Positions 28,437-36,916 of a stretch of 64,000 bases of DNA are shown here, one piece after another. Position 1 is the first letter of the stretch; every line of letters begins with the position of its first letter. A model generated the notes under the pieces. That model was not told where the DNA came from and ran no database searches. It was given only the letters and a program-made list of their open reading frames with translations. This stretch comes from Sungkyunkwania multivorans (GTDB lineage: Bacteria; Bacteroidota; Bacteroidia; Flavobacteriales; Flavobacteriaceae): the NCBI RefSeq assembly GCF_042675645.1, contig NZ_JBHTJH010000017.1, forward strand, positions 62,001 to 126,000, in the 5' to 3' direction. A program made the translations under genes and the position numbers.

Positions 28437-29759
28437 TTATTTATCTCCTTCTTTTGCAAAATTATAAGTTATTCCTACCATTATCATCGATGTGGTCATG
28501 TCATAGGACACACTACTTCCTGGAATGGCCCCATAAGGTGGTGAATTCTGTATAAACGCTGGGTTAAGTACGGGGCCAGTGGTACTGCCATTGCTCATCC
28601 CATAGTGAAAAACACCATCTAGAGAAAATCTATCATTTACTTCGTAGCTTACGCCCAATTGAAATGCATTTTCGATAATTGCAGTAGCCGGAATATTGAA
28701 GAACGTGACCTCCTCATCTATAGGATTCGTACTGTAAGTATACCCCAAACGCAAAGGCAGCTTGTCTATTCCTTTAAATTGAAGGCCTGCGGAAAGAATT
28801 GAAATATTCTTCCAACCAAAACCTGCCACCGAAGCAGTTTGTGTCCATCCTGTTGTTGAAAATCCATTAGCATTTTCATAGAATACGGTACGATAATCTA
28901 TTGCTAGATCAAAGTTTCCTTTTGAATATCCCATTCCTAAAGATAAAATTGCAGGATATTCTATATTGAAATCATTTGTCGAAGTTGAATTATCCAAATA
29001 CGTATTTTCCAATTCAAAATCACTGAAAGATTGTTTTGTCTTATACGAAACACCTGCCTTTATGCCAGATCCTGAATCAAAGAAGGCCCCAAATTGTGTT
29101 CCAAAACCTAGAGCTGAAGCCTTATCTGTAGTGGGGTATCCCGATTGATTGGGATTCGCTGTGGGATTTGGTATTAACTCTAAGCTGGCATAATTGAAAG
29201 TTGGTGCCACACCTATCGAAAACTTGTCGGATACCTTATATGCCCATGTAAATCCCACCTGTAATAGCGCATAATCTGATTCAATTCTACCAAACCCACC
29301 CATGCTTTGTGGCGCGTTGATCGGATTGCTCATGTTCTCGGGAAACGTTACACCAAAACCACTGATACCAAATGCAGAAGCACCAAAGGTATGATTGCTT
29401 TCTTCCTTCCCCCATACCAAAGAAAGTGCCGGAAGAATAGAAACCCCGCGGTCATCCTTGGTAGTACCACTAAAGAAATTCCCTGTCGGTTGTCCTGTGT
29501 TATCGAATTCTGGCACTGTAGCACTCAATTCTGGAGAAGAAAAGAAGAATCCCGCATCTAGCTTCAAGATGGTTCCATCGAAAGATGATATTGTTGCAGG
29601 GTTCCATTGCAAGGCTCCAGAAATATCTAAGGGCTGAGCCGTTGCAGCACCTCCCATGGACATATTGACTGAACCTACACCTTGCATGATGTGACCCGCC
29701 TGTGCAAAGGTCATCGCGGTAGCAAGTAAAAAAGTGCACTTAACTAAAGCTTTTCTCAT
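28437..29759 (-). CDS. FadL/OmpP1-family outer-membrane protein
   Basis: A 440-residue outer-membrane barrel of the FadL/TodX family, which moves long-chain fatty acids or other hydrophobic compounds across the outer membrane. A signal peptide (cut near FAQA-GH) leads to the N-terminal plug signature with SMGGAATA and LQWNPATI, then alternating strands to a final MVGITYNFAKEG. Length is normal for the family. The gene stands alone and convergent to the racemase gene; no operator of the neighbouring sulfur set is seen upstream. Confidence 0.9.
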   Translation of the reverse strand: MRKALVKCTFLLATAMTFAQAGHIMQGVGSVNMSMGGAATAQPLDISGALQWNPATISSFDGTILKLDAGFFFSSPELSATVPEFDNTGQPTGNFFSGTTKDDRGVSILPALSLVWGKEESNHTFGASAFGISGFGVTFPENMSNPINAPQSMGGFGRIESDYALLQVGFTWAYKVSDKFSIGVAPTFNYASLELIPNPTANPNQSGYPTTDKASALGFGTQFGAFFDSGSGIKAGVSYKTKQSFSDFELENTYLDNSTSTNDFNIEYPAILSLGMGYSKGNFDLAIDYRTVFYENANGFSTTGWTQTASVAGFGWKNISILSAGLQFKGIDKLPLRLGYTYSTNPIDEEVTFFNIPATAIIENAFQLGVSYEVNDRFSLDGVFHYGMSNGSTTGPVLNPAFIQNSPPYGAIPGSSVSYDMTTSMIMVGITYNFAKEGDK

Positions 29760-30046
29760 AACTGTAAATTTAGATTAACAATGATCGATTCTAATGGCAA
29801 AATGGTTGTAAAACCAAGGATATTTACCACTAGATCATAGCTCAAAAGCTACTCTAAATTACTAGCCAAATCGGTCTTAACATATGACCTTTATCATCAA
29901 AAATGCTAGAAATATCGCGCTTTTTTGTCCATTTTAATTCTTTTAAAAACAGGGGGAGATGACCTTATGTATTTTAAAGATATGAAGACAAATTATCCCA
30001 AGGATATCAATTATTTGACCCGTTTATCATGAAGAAGAATATCTAA

Positions 30047-30928
30047 TTATCTTTTATCATTCTTAAAACCATAAATAAGCTGTCTCAAAAATCCTTTGGG
30101 CATTTTCTCGTCACCAGGATAGCCTATCGTTATCGTGCCGCTATCTTCGGGAATATAGTTGGTCTTAAAAATATAATCCCAAATGCTAAGACTAATACCA
30201 AAATTTACGCCGTAGCTCCCTTTTGGAAGCACATACGAGTGATGATACAAATGCATCACAGGATTGTTGAAGATATACTTTAGTGGACCCCAAGTGATCT
30301 TGATATTGGCATGATTCAAATGCCCGATAGCAACCGCCGCAAAGTGAACAATATAAGCCTGTTCGGGTTCAAACCCTCCCAAGATCAATACCCCAAATGT
30401 CTTTAATGGTTTATAGAAGATATTCTCCATCCAGTGGTAGCGCAGATGTGCCGCAAAGCCCATTTCCTTCACAGAATGGTGTACTTTGTGAAATCGCCAT
30501 AGAAAGCGATACTTGTGCAGAAGTACATGCGTAAACCATTGTACAAAATCCAATAGGATGAAAAAGACGACCAATTGCGCCCACATAGGCCATGCCGCAA
30601 TATCAACAATGGCGAATGATTTCGCGGTGAGCCCAAACTCACCAAACAGGAGCCCCAATATTTTATACACCCCACTGATAACGATGGCAAAGATGAAGAA
30701 GTTGAAGAACATATAAAATGCATCTAACCAAAAATCCCTTCTAAAAATAGATTGCTCCTTACGCCACGGGAATAGGATCTCTAACCCCCAAACAAAAAGC
30801 GAGATTGCCACAAGGCCCCAAAAATAGTTGGTATACCATGGCACTTCAAAAATGATCGACTTCCAGGTCCATTGTACGGTTCCCATAAAAGCGTTTACAA
30901 ATGCGTCAATATATTTTTCCATAGTCAT
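30047..30928 (-). CDS. Sterol desaturase/fatty acid hydroxylase-superfamily membrane protein
   Basis: A 293-residue integral membrane di-iron oxygenase-like protein. The His motifs are clear: HVLLH, HKVHH and a later HLYHH, with about four membrane segments around them. The family hydroxylates or desaturates lipids. Its ATG overlaps the stop of the upstream thiosulfate sulfurtransferase (ATGA), so it is translationally coupled and ends the sulfite dehydrogenase operon. A lipid-modifying enzyme in a sulfur-oxidation operon is unusual; a sulfur-containing or membrane-protecting lipid is only a guess. Confidence 0.88.
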   Translation of the reverse strand: MTMEKYIDAFVNAFMGTVQWTWKSIIFEVPWYTNYFWGLVAISLFVWGLEILFPWRKEQSIFRRDFWLDAFYMFFNFFIFAIVISGVYKILGLLFGEFGLTAKSFAIVDIAAWPMWAQLVVFFILLDFVQWFTHVLLHKYRFLWRFHKVHHSVKEMGFAAHLRYHWMENIFYKPLKTFGVLILGGFEPEQAYIVHFAAVAIGHLNHANIKITWGPLKYIFNNPVMHLYHHSYVLPKGSYGVNFGISLSIWDYIFKTNYIPEDSGTITIGYPGDEKMPKGFLRQLIYGFKNDKR

Positions 30929-31899
30929 TCATTAATCGTAGTTATGCTATCCTGCTCAAAAGGCAGGTTCTCAAAATAGCTCCATTCTGTCCAAGAGCCG
31001 TCATAGTTCTTTACATTTTCATAGCCCAACAACTGTGTGAGCACAAAAGTAGTGTGAGCAGATCGAACCCCAGAGTGACAATAGGTGATGATCGGGTGCG
31101 ATTTGGGAACGCCTAATGTCCCATATCGTTTCTGTAAGGCATTGAATGTCTTAAACTTCTTGGTGCCGTGATAATCAATGGCATCTGCCCAATCGATCAA
31201 TACGCTATTGGGTATTCTCCCCCCTCTTACAGCACCCTTTTTCCTGCGCTTTCCACTAAACTCATCTCTATTTCTAGTATCTAGCAAAACGGTCTCAGGG
31301 TTTGCGCTGACTTGATCTATAAGCTGTTCTTTATTGATATAATACCTTAATGAAGGGTTATCATTCAACTTGAAATCGGAACTTACCGCCGCATTCACTT
31401 CTACACTTAGGGACCCGCCTTGATATCTCCATGTGGATAAACCACCATTTAGGAGCCTTACTGCGTCAAAATCATAATTCTGCAATACCCACCACAAACG
31501 AGCGGCATCACTTGCCCCTTTATCGTCATAGATCACCAAGGTATCGTCATTTCTAATTCCTAACTTGCTGAACAATCGCTCGATGGTCTCCTTCGTTGCC
31601 ATCATTCCTTTGTAAGGATAGGAATCGTCCTCGATATCGGACCGATATACATGGATCGCTCCCTCGATGTGCCCTTTATCATATGCTTCCCTTTTTCTAA
31701 AATCAATGATTTTGATACGATCAGAATCTAAGATCCTTTGAAGCTCCTCTGCCTCTATGAGATGAAAATCATTAACATAGTTCCCTGGCCTGTTGTTCAA
31801 AACAACTGCCGGAATATCCTTCGCTTCTTGCTTTATCGTATCGTTTTTACAGGAAAACAATAAGAGAGGGATCAGTATGTAACTATTGTTCCAGGTCAT
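30925..31899 (-). CDS. Thiosulfate sulfurtransferase-like lipoprotein with two rhodanese domains
   Basis: A 324-residue lipoprotein (lipobox LLFSC, Cys17) with two rhodanese domains. The first (about 45-165) has Asp in the active loop (YDDKGA) and is inactive. The second (about 185-315) has Cys274 in ITYCHSGVRS, the loop of thiosulfate:cyanide sulfurtransferases, and ends with the typical GSWTEW. It should act in the periplasm or at a membrane surface, joining sulfane sulfur to sulfite to form thiosulfate or the reverse. The gene overlaps the upstream cytochrome gene by 17 bp. Confidence 0.9.
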   Translation of the reverse strand: MTWNNSYILIPLLLFSCKNDTIKQEAKDIPAVVLNNRPGNYVNDFHLIEAEELQRILDSDRIKIIDFRKREAYDKGHIEGAIHVYRSDIEDDSYPYKGMMATKETIERLFSKLGIRNDDTLVIYDDKGASDAARLWWVLQNYDFDAVRLLNGGLSTWRYQGGSLSVEVNAAVSSDFKLNDNPSLRYYINKEQLIDQVSANPETVLLDTRNRDEFSGKRRKKGAVRGGRIPNSVLIDWADAIDYHGTKKFKTFNALQKRYGTLGVPKSHPIITYCHSGVRSAHTTFVLTQLLGYENVKNYDGSWTEWSYFENLPFEQDSITTINE

Positions 31900-32359
31900 A
31901 CCATGCTATGTTTATTAAGCGCTCTCTTCTTCCCTTCTCCCTTGGTGGATAATTCGTTACGAGATAATTGATGATCACCTCTTCGTTACTTCCTAAATCC
32001 CAAAGATTCTGTGTTTCTTGCATCCAATCGATGGTGGCAGCCCACCGCTCTTTATTCATTCTATTCTGAGTGACCAATTTTGCCGAATGACAATTGGTAC
32101 AATTATAAACCACGACCATCAAGCCCTCGGCATCTTTCAAACCAGTACGAACATGAATGCCATTTTCAATACGATCCTCATCTTCTTCTGGAATGACGAC
32201 AAAAGTCGGGTCGGAAGAAGTTTTTTTGAATATCGAAAGATCTGGGTCCATCATAAGGTATAAGACTCCCCCCGAAATAAGCCCGAATACCGTGAATAAA
32301 AGGACAAAAAGACGACGAATTTGTCGAACACTCTTTCTGAATTCTTCGTGCTTATCCAT
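31883..32359 (-). CDS. Membrane-anchored c-type cytochrome, sulfite dehydrogenase partner (SorB-like)
   Basis: A 158-residue protein with one N-terminal membrane anchor (FVLLFTVFGLISGGVLYLM, about 18-36) and a single haem c site CTNCH (Cys87, Cys90, His91) in a short periplasmic domain. Directly downstream of the molybdenum sulfite dehydrogenase gene with a 2-bp gap, it most likely takes the electrons from sulfite oxidation and passes them to the respiratory chain. The domain is short for a full cytochrome c, as in SorB-type subunits. Assignment rests on the haem motif and the context. Confidence 0.85.
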   Translation of the reverse strand: MDKHEEFRKSVRQIRRLFVLLFTVFGLISGGVLYLMMDPDLSIFKKTSSDPTFVVIPEEDEDRIENGIHVRTGLKDAEGLMVVVYNCTNCHSAKLVTQNRMNKERWAATIDWMQETQNLWDLGSNEEVIINYLVTNYPPREKGRRERLINIAWYDLEQ

Positions 32360-32361
32360 GG

Positions 32362-33582
32362 TCAGACGACTTTAACTGCAATTCTGTGACATGCATTGTT
32401 CAAATATCCCTTGGGATTCCAACCGGGTAATAGCATCGGCTGACTGCTACCTTGACTATCTGTGGCACGTGCCCAAACTTCATAATATCCTTTCCTTGGG
32501 AAATCTACCGTTGCTGAAAAATGCTGCCATGCCAAACGGTTCACTGGTTTCTCAATGGAACATTCATTCCAAGTGGCCCCGAAGTCTATGGAATATTCCA
32601 TTTTTGCCACTTCCAATTCTCCAGCCCAAGCATGTCCGCGAATATTAAGCCTTTTTCCTTTTTTGATGGTGGCTCCCGATTTTGGATAGGTGATCAACGA
32701 TTTTACTGGCATCGATTCTATGATGCACATCTCTTCATCTTTGACCTTTTCTCCTGGTGCTACGGGGTTGCAGGGTACGCGATAGGCCGTACCGGTCATT
32801 TTGGGCCCATCATGCACTTTGTCGCGTATGCTAATTCTGGTAATCCATTTTCCTGAGACAGAGGCTGGCCAACCACCAGCGACAAGCCGTAATGGGTACC
32901 CATGTGCTAACGGAATGTCCTCTCCATTCATTTTGAAGGCCAATAAGGTCTCATCCTGTAAGGCTTTGGAGATCGGCGCACCGCGCGATATCGGCTCTTT
33001 GTTAGGGTCCCGACTTAAATGCACATCTGCGGCATGATATCCAATATAAACGGCATCGCTCTTAATACCTGCATCCTCCAATACATCCCGTAAACGCACC
33101 CCTGTCCACTTGGCACATGATACTGCTCCCACCGTCCATTGATTCCCTTTTGCCGGTGGATCAAATTCACTACGGCCATTACCACCGCATTCGAGCGTAA
33201 GTTGGTACGTATATTGTTTGAAGTTGGATTTCAATTCAGCAAGTGTATAGGTTTTTTTCTGTTTAACGGACTCGCCATCTATTGTCAATGTCCACTTGGT
33301 GACATCAATATTTTCAGGGATAAGACCGTTATTCCTTATAAACATGTATTTGTTGGGGGTGATCTTATCATCCAATAAGTGCGCCTTGGCCTCTATATTC
33401 CATGGTTTATCGTTTAGTACGACCATTTCCTTGTCTTTACCAAACAACTTATAGGGGTCGGGATCTTGTAAGACCAAAGGACGATAGCCCTTTGGCATCG
33501 TCGCTCCAAAAACGATATCAGTACCAATGGCCATTGCCATTGATCCTAGAACCGCTTTCTTAACAAAACTTCGTCTCTTCAT
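32362..33582 (-). CDS. Molybdopterin sulfite dehydrogenase catalytic subunit (SorA/SoxC-like), Tat-exported
   Basis: A 406-residue periplasmic enzyme oxidising sulfite to sulfate. The N-terminus is a twin-arginine signal (MKRRSFVKKAVLG). The molybdenum ligand is Cys132 in LECGGNGR, followed by sulfite oxidase-family landmarks (HGYPLRLVAGG, WITRISI) and the C-terminal dimerisation domain (MPVKSLITYPKSG, IRGHAWAGE). It is first in a tight four-gene operon with a c-type cytochrome, a thiosulfate sulfurtransferase and a fatty-acid-hydroxylase-fold protein, behind a matching Crp/Fnr-type operator at 33640-33653. Confidence 0.92.
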   Translation of the reverse strand: MKRRSFVKKAVLGSMAMAIGTDIVFGATMPKGYRPLVLQDPDPYKLFGKDKEMVVLNDKPWNIEAKAHLLDDKITPNKYMFIRNNGLIPENIDVTKWTLTIDGESVKQKKTYTLAELKSNFKQYTYQLTLECGGNGRSEFDPPAKGNQWTVGAVSCAKWTGVRLRDVLEDAGIKSDAVYIGYHAADVHLSRDPNKEPISRGAPISKALQDETLLAFKMNGEDIPLAHGYPLRLVAGGWPASVSGKWITRISIRDKVHDGPKMTGTAYRVPCNPVAPGEKVKDEEMCIIESMPVKSLITYPKSGATIKKGKRLNIRGHAWAGELEVAKMEYSIDFGATWNECSIEKPVNRLAWQHFSATVDFPRKGYYEVWARATDSQGSSQPMLLPGWNPKGYLNNACHRIAVKVV

Positions 33583-33609
33583 TGCTGCATATGTATAACC
33601 TACAGTTTA

Positions 33610-33653
33610 TAAAGTTAGCCGTTTTCGCCTGCAATTTTTGTAACATAGGTTAC
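33610..33653 (-). promoter_or_regulatory. Crp/Fnr-type operator and -7 box before the sulfite dehydrogenase operon
   Basis: GTAAC-ATAG-GTTAC at 33640-33653. On the minus strand TAACTTTA lies at 33617-33610, 29.5 bp from the palindrome centre. No similar box lies at that distance on the plus strand, so the site probably serves the sulfite dehydrogenase operon rather than the divergent regulator. Confidence 0.75.
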
Positions 33654-33768
33654 AATATGATATTCCGTGTGAGATTGTATGATATACCACTTCCAAAAAA
33701 ACTATGGTGCCAATGATAAGGAACGCTTTTCTAAATTGCATTTCTATATCTTTATAAAAAAGTATTTC

Positions 33769-34413
33769 GTGATCGTTCAAGCATTAGAAGAGTATTTCCC
33801 TCAGTTATCTAAATCGCCCGCCCTGAAAAAAGAACTGGCCGCTGCTTGCCAGCTCATAAAGCTAGAAAAAGGAACCACCATTCTTAGAACAGGAGCCTAC
33901 ATCAAACTCATCCCATTGGTGATATCCGGACTTATCAAAGTCTATAAAGAGGAAGAAAACGGCAATGAGTTGCTTTTATACTACATAAAACCTGGGGAAA
34001 GTTGCGTGATGTCTGTAACGACACTAATGAGAAGAGAGACCAGCAGTATAAAAGCCATTGTTGAACAGGATGCCGAAGTGGTGGTCCTTCCATCTAACAA
34101 AGCATTGGAAATTGCTAAAACCCAGTCACAATGGAATGAATTTATCTATGACCTTTTCAATTTAAAATTTGAGGAATTGCTTACGACCATCGAGACGCTT
34201 ACCTTTTCGAATAAAGATAAACGTCTGCTTGACTATTTAAAGAAAGAAGCGAAATTGAAAGGAAATACCATCTTACAGACTACCCATCAGCAAATCGCCT
34301 ATGAACTTGGTTCTTCTCGCGAAGTAATATCACGACTTCTAAAAAAACTAGAAAACGAAGGTATTGTGTCCTTAAAACAAGGGGCCATCAAAATTTTAAA
34401 GACCGAAGAATAA
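33769..34413 (+). CDS. Crp/Fnr-family transcriptional regulator (second copy)
   Basis: A regulator of about 214 residues related to the one at 21166: cyclic-nucleotide-binding fold (about 20-125, LLYYIKPGESCVMSVTTLM) and a winged helix (HQQIAYELGSSREVISRLLKKLE). Only one Cys is kept in the loop where the paralogue has three. The frame is open from an ATG at 33679, but the GTG at 33769 gives a start that lines up with the paralogue (MIVQALEEYF versus MIQELKDRYG), so it is preferred; the longer form cannot be excluded. It is divergent from the sulfite dehydrogenase operon, the usual place for a local regulator. Confidence 0.87.
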   Translation: MIVQALEEYFPQLSKSPALKKELAAACQLIKLEKGTTILRTGAYIKLIPLVISGLIKVYKEEENGNELLLYYIKPGESCVMSVTTLMRRETSSIKAIVEQDAEVVVLPSNKALEIAKTQSQWNEFIYDLFNLKFEELLTTIETLTFSNKDKRLLDYLKKEAKLKGNTILQTTHQQIAYELGSSREVISRLLKKLENEGIVSLKQGAIKILKTEE

Positions 34414-34639
34414 CACACTTTAGGCACACTTTCATTACCGTTAGAGAAAACAAGCTACGTGGCGAGAATGATGTTGCTATAGGAAGCCCTTCCTTCGTGA
34501 ACATTCATTCAATAATCAGAATAATTTTTGAAGATGACATGTGACAAATGTCACAGGTTTTTAAACAAAGACCTGTTACATTTGAGTAGTTTAAATTCAA
34601 AAAAATGCATCCCAAACACTTGACAAAAAATATTGACCG
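34414..34639 (+). other. Intergenic region with one operator
   Basis: No convincing gene. It holds the Crp/Fnr-type operator at 34541 and its -7 box at 34577; the remainder shows no structure I can name. Confidence 0.5.
34541..34584 (+). promoter_or_regulatory. Crp/Fnr-type operator and -7 box before the small membrane proteins
   Basis: GTGAC-AAAT-GTCAC (34541-34554), a perfect palindrome in its arms, and TACATTTG (34577-34584), a perfect -7 match; centre-to-box distance 29.5 bp. Confidence 0.8.
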
Positions 34640-34738
34640 TTGAAAAGAGATAGCATAAAAAAACTGATCATTGTCTGTGTCATTTGTATTTGCCTGGTAA
34701 CAGGGGTGGTTTTGTTAATAGAAACATTTAGTTATTAA
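34640..34738 (+). CDS. Possible 32-residue single-pass membrane peptide
   Basis: A short frame from a TTG start at 34640 to TAA at 34738. It has a basic start (KRDSIKK) then one hydrophobic segment (LIIVCVICICLVTGVVLL) with three Cys. It lies about 50 bp after the predicted transcription start and 15 bp before the DUF2892-type gene. Positive-inside topology and Cys content make it plausible, but the TTG start and small size leave real doubt. Confidence 0.35.
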   Translation: MKRDSIKKLIIVCVICICLVTGVVLLIETFSY

Positions 34739-34753
34739 ATTAAATTAATTGAG

Positions 34754-34960
34754 ATGAAAAAAAACATGGGCGGCATGGACCGCATTATTCGATTCTTGGT
34801 AGCCGCAGTCGTGATTGCTCTCTACTATTTTGAAGTTATTGGAGGCACCTTGGGCTATGTACTACTAGGGTTAAGCGCTGTATTTTTATTCACAAGTTTC
34901 GTGAGTTTTTGTCCACTATATACACTGGTAGGTTTGAATACCTGTAAAGTGAAGCAATAA
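34754..34960 (+). CDS. DUF2892/YgaP-type small membrane protein
   Basis: A 68-residue protein with two hydrophobic segments (IIRFLVAAVVIALYYFEVIG and LGYVLLGLSAVFLFTSFVSF) and the family pattern MGGMDRIIRF near the start and CPLYTLVGLNTC at the end. In other bacteria this domain is attached to a rhodanese (YgaP) or stands beside sulfur genes. The two C-terminal cysteines could carry sulfane sulfur. It is under a Crp/Fnr-type operator and just before sulfide:quinone oxidoreductase. Confidence 0.88.
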   Translation: MKKNMGGMDRIIRFLVAAVVIALYYFEVIGGTLGYVLLGLSAVFLFTSFVSFCPLYTLVGLNTCKVKQ

Positions 34961-35022
34961 TAGCCCTCATCGAAGATGACGTTGACCCTAGGCATTGAAA
35001 GTAATGATCCATTGCTTTGATC

Positions 35023-35066
35023 GTAACAAAAGTTACTGTAAGTTTCTCGGTTGAAGATTACCTTTA
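35023..35066 (+). promoter_or_regulatory. Crp/Fnr-type operator and -7 box before sulfide:quinone oxidoreductase
   Basis: GTAAC-AAAA-GTTAC (35023-35036) and TACCTTTA (35059-35066); centre-to-box distance 29.5 bp. Confidence 0.78.
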
Positions 35067-35090
35067 AGGAATACAAAACCTGATCTAAAA

Positions 35091-36353
35091 ATGAAAACAA
35101 ATCATCAAATACTTATCATTGGAGGAGGTACTGGAGGTATTATGACAGCCGCTCAACTACTTAAAAAGGACCAGAGCCTTGATATTGCTATCATCGAACC
35201 TGCCGACACCCATTACTACCAACCTGCATGGACCTTAGTAGGCGCAGGCACCTATAATTATAAAAAGACGGCCAGGCCTATGGCATCCGTTATACCAAAT
35301 GGTGTTAAATGGATAAAGGATCATGCTACTGGATTTGACCCAGAAAAGAATTCAGTAGCCACCAAAGCAAGTGGTGACGTCACCTACGACTATTTGGTGG
35401 TCTCACCAGGACTCGTCATGGACCCATCCTTGATAGAAGGGCTTCCTGAAGCTCTGGACAAAGGAGTCGTTTGCAGCAATTACACCGATCCAGAACATAC
35501 TTGGAAGGTGATGCAAAATTTTAAAGGTGGTAATGCTGTGTTTACACAACCGACCACTCCCATAAAATGTGGTGGCGCTCCACAGAAGACCGCCTATTTG
35601 GCTGCCGATTATTTTAGGAAACATGGTCTAAAGGACAAGACCAATGTGGTCTTCGCTACTCCTGGCTCAGTCATATTTGGAGTAAAGCCCATCAGAGAGA
35701 CCTTAGAAAAGGTCATCAAACGTTACGATATGCATTTCAAACCTTTCTATGCTCCGTTTAAAATTGATGCAGACAAACAGATCATCTATTTTAAATATAC
35801 AGCGCCTGCGGAAAAGCGCGCTACCATAGAATCAGACAATGTTTTAGGTGAAAAACTTACTGCAGACGATGTTATTGAAATGCCTTTTGATATGCTTCAT
35901 TTAGCACCGCCACAAACGGCACCAAAGTTTGTTAAAGAATCCTCTTTGGTCAATGAGGCCGGCTGGCTGGACGTGGACCATCATTCCATGCAACACAACA
36001 AATACAAGAATATCTTTGGTATTGGGGATGTTGCTGCCTTACCAACAGCAAAAACCGGAGCTGCTATCAGAAAACAGGTTCCCGTAGTCGTAGAAAACAT
36101 TCTCTTGCTTAAACAACACAAAGAAGCCAGCAATCGTTCGTATAATGGCTATTCTTCTTGCCCGTTGGTCACTGCCTATGGCAAAATGGTACTAGGTGAG
36201 TTCGATTACGATAGCAACTTTACGCCAGACCCAAAACTGAAACAAATGTTGATCTTCGACAGCTCTAAAGAGCATTGGAGATTGTGGATGTTGAAGAAAT
36301 ACATGTTGCCCTATCTATACTGGAATAAGATGCTGAAAGGGAAAAATGTTTGA
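35091..36353 (+). CDS. sqr: Sulfide:quinone oxidoreductase
   Basis: A 420-residue FAD enzyme that oxidises hydrogen sulfide and passes electrons to the quinone pool, peripheral to the inner membrane. Residues 5-20 hold the FAD-binding IIGGGTGGI. Conserved cysteines occur in VVCSNYTD, TPIKCGGAPQK and YSSCPLVTAYGK, the last two being the redox pair expected in SQR. IFGIGDVAALPTAKTGAA is the second FAD segment. The C-terminal amphipathic end (MLKKYMLPYLYWNKML) suits membrane attachment. It supplies persulfide to the dioxygenases at 23710 and 25294 and is under the shared operator. Confidence 0.93.
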   Translation: MKTNHQILIIGGGTGGIMTAAQLLKKDQSLDIAIIEPADTHYYQPAWTLVGAGTYNYKKTARPMASVIPNGVKWIKDHATGFDPEKNSVATKASGDVTYDYLVVSPGLVMDPSLIEGLPEALDKGVVCSNYTDPEHTWKVMQNFKGGNAVFTQPTTPIKCGGAPQKTAYLAADYFRKHGLKDKTNVVFATPGSVIFGVKPIRETLEKVIKRYDMHFKPFYAPFKIDADKQIIYFKYTAPAEKRATIESDNVLGEKLTADDVIEMPFDMLHLAPPQTAPKFVKESSLVNEAGWLDVDHHSMQHNKYKNIFGIGDVAALPTAKTGAAIRKQVPVVVENILLLKQHKEASNRSYNGYSSCPLVTAYGKMVLGEFDYDSNFTPDPKLKQMLIFDSSKEHWRLWMLKKYMLPYLYWNKMLKGKNV

Positions 36354-36372
36354 CCTAGATGATTTGTTGAAC

Positions 36373-36403
36373 GAAAGGTGTAATCTCTAAAGATTCACCT
36401 TTC
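36373..36403 (+). terminator. Intrinsic terminator after sulfide:quinone oxidoreductase
   Basis: GAAAGGTG...CACCTTTC with inner arms AATCT/AGATT, a 13-bp stem with one bulged T and a 4-base loop, followed by CTTTTTT. Confidence 0.85.
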
Positions 36404-36419
36404 CTTTTTTGGAAATGAT

Positions 36420-36881
36420 ATGAAGCCGTTACTGAAAGACTATCTATATGTGATCGCCCAAGGCGGATTGCTGGTCTTGTATCTTGCAGATTGGCCACTT
36501 TTCGAAATGCCTACGTCTCCAATAATTTTTTGGGTGGCACTTGCGATGATCTGGGTCGGAATACTCATCGGAATTATGGCCATGGCACAATTGAACAAAA
36601 ACCTTTCACCATTTCCTACCCCAAAATCGGATGCACAGCTCGTACAAACAGGACTTTACAAGTATATAAGGCACCCTATCTACACTGGAATATTGCTGGC
36701 AGCGCTCAGCTATGCCTTTTTTATTGGATCTTCATTTAAATTGTTGATCTTTTTATTGTTGTTGACCCTCTTTTATTTTAAATCGAAGTACGAAGAGAAA
36801 AAGTTGAAGCTGAAGTTTCCAGATTACGAAGGCTATATGAAAACAACTGGACGTTTTTTACCAAAGATCAGCGCCAAATAA
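36420..36881 (+). CDS. Isoprenylcysteine/phospholipid methyltransferase-family membrane protein
   Basis: A 153-residue membrane protein with about four hydrophobic segments and the SAM-binding signature YKYIRHPIYTG of the ICMT/PEMT family, plus the C-terminal KYEEKKLKLKFPDYEGY. Such enzymes methylate lipid or thiol-bearing substrates at the membrane; the substrate here is unknown. It lies 17 bp after the SQR terminator and 35 bp before another methyltransferase. A role in thiol methylation next to SQR is attractive but unsupported beyond position. Confidence 0.87.
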   Translation: MKPLLKDYLYVIAQGGLLVLYLADWPLFEMPTSPIIFWVALAMIWVGILIGIMAMAQLNKNLSPFPTPKSDAQLVQTGLYKYIRHPIYTGILLAALSYAFFIGSSFKLLIFLLLLTLFYFKSKYEEKKLKLKFPDYEGYMKTTGRFLPKISAK

Positions 36882-36916
36882 GACTTACGCATTAATTCGT
36901 AAAGAAGCATTGACAA

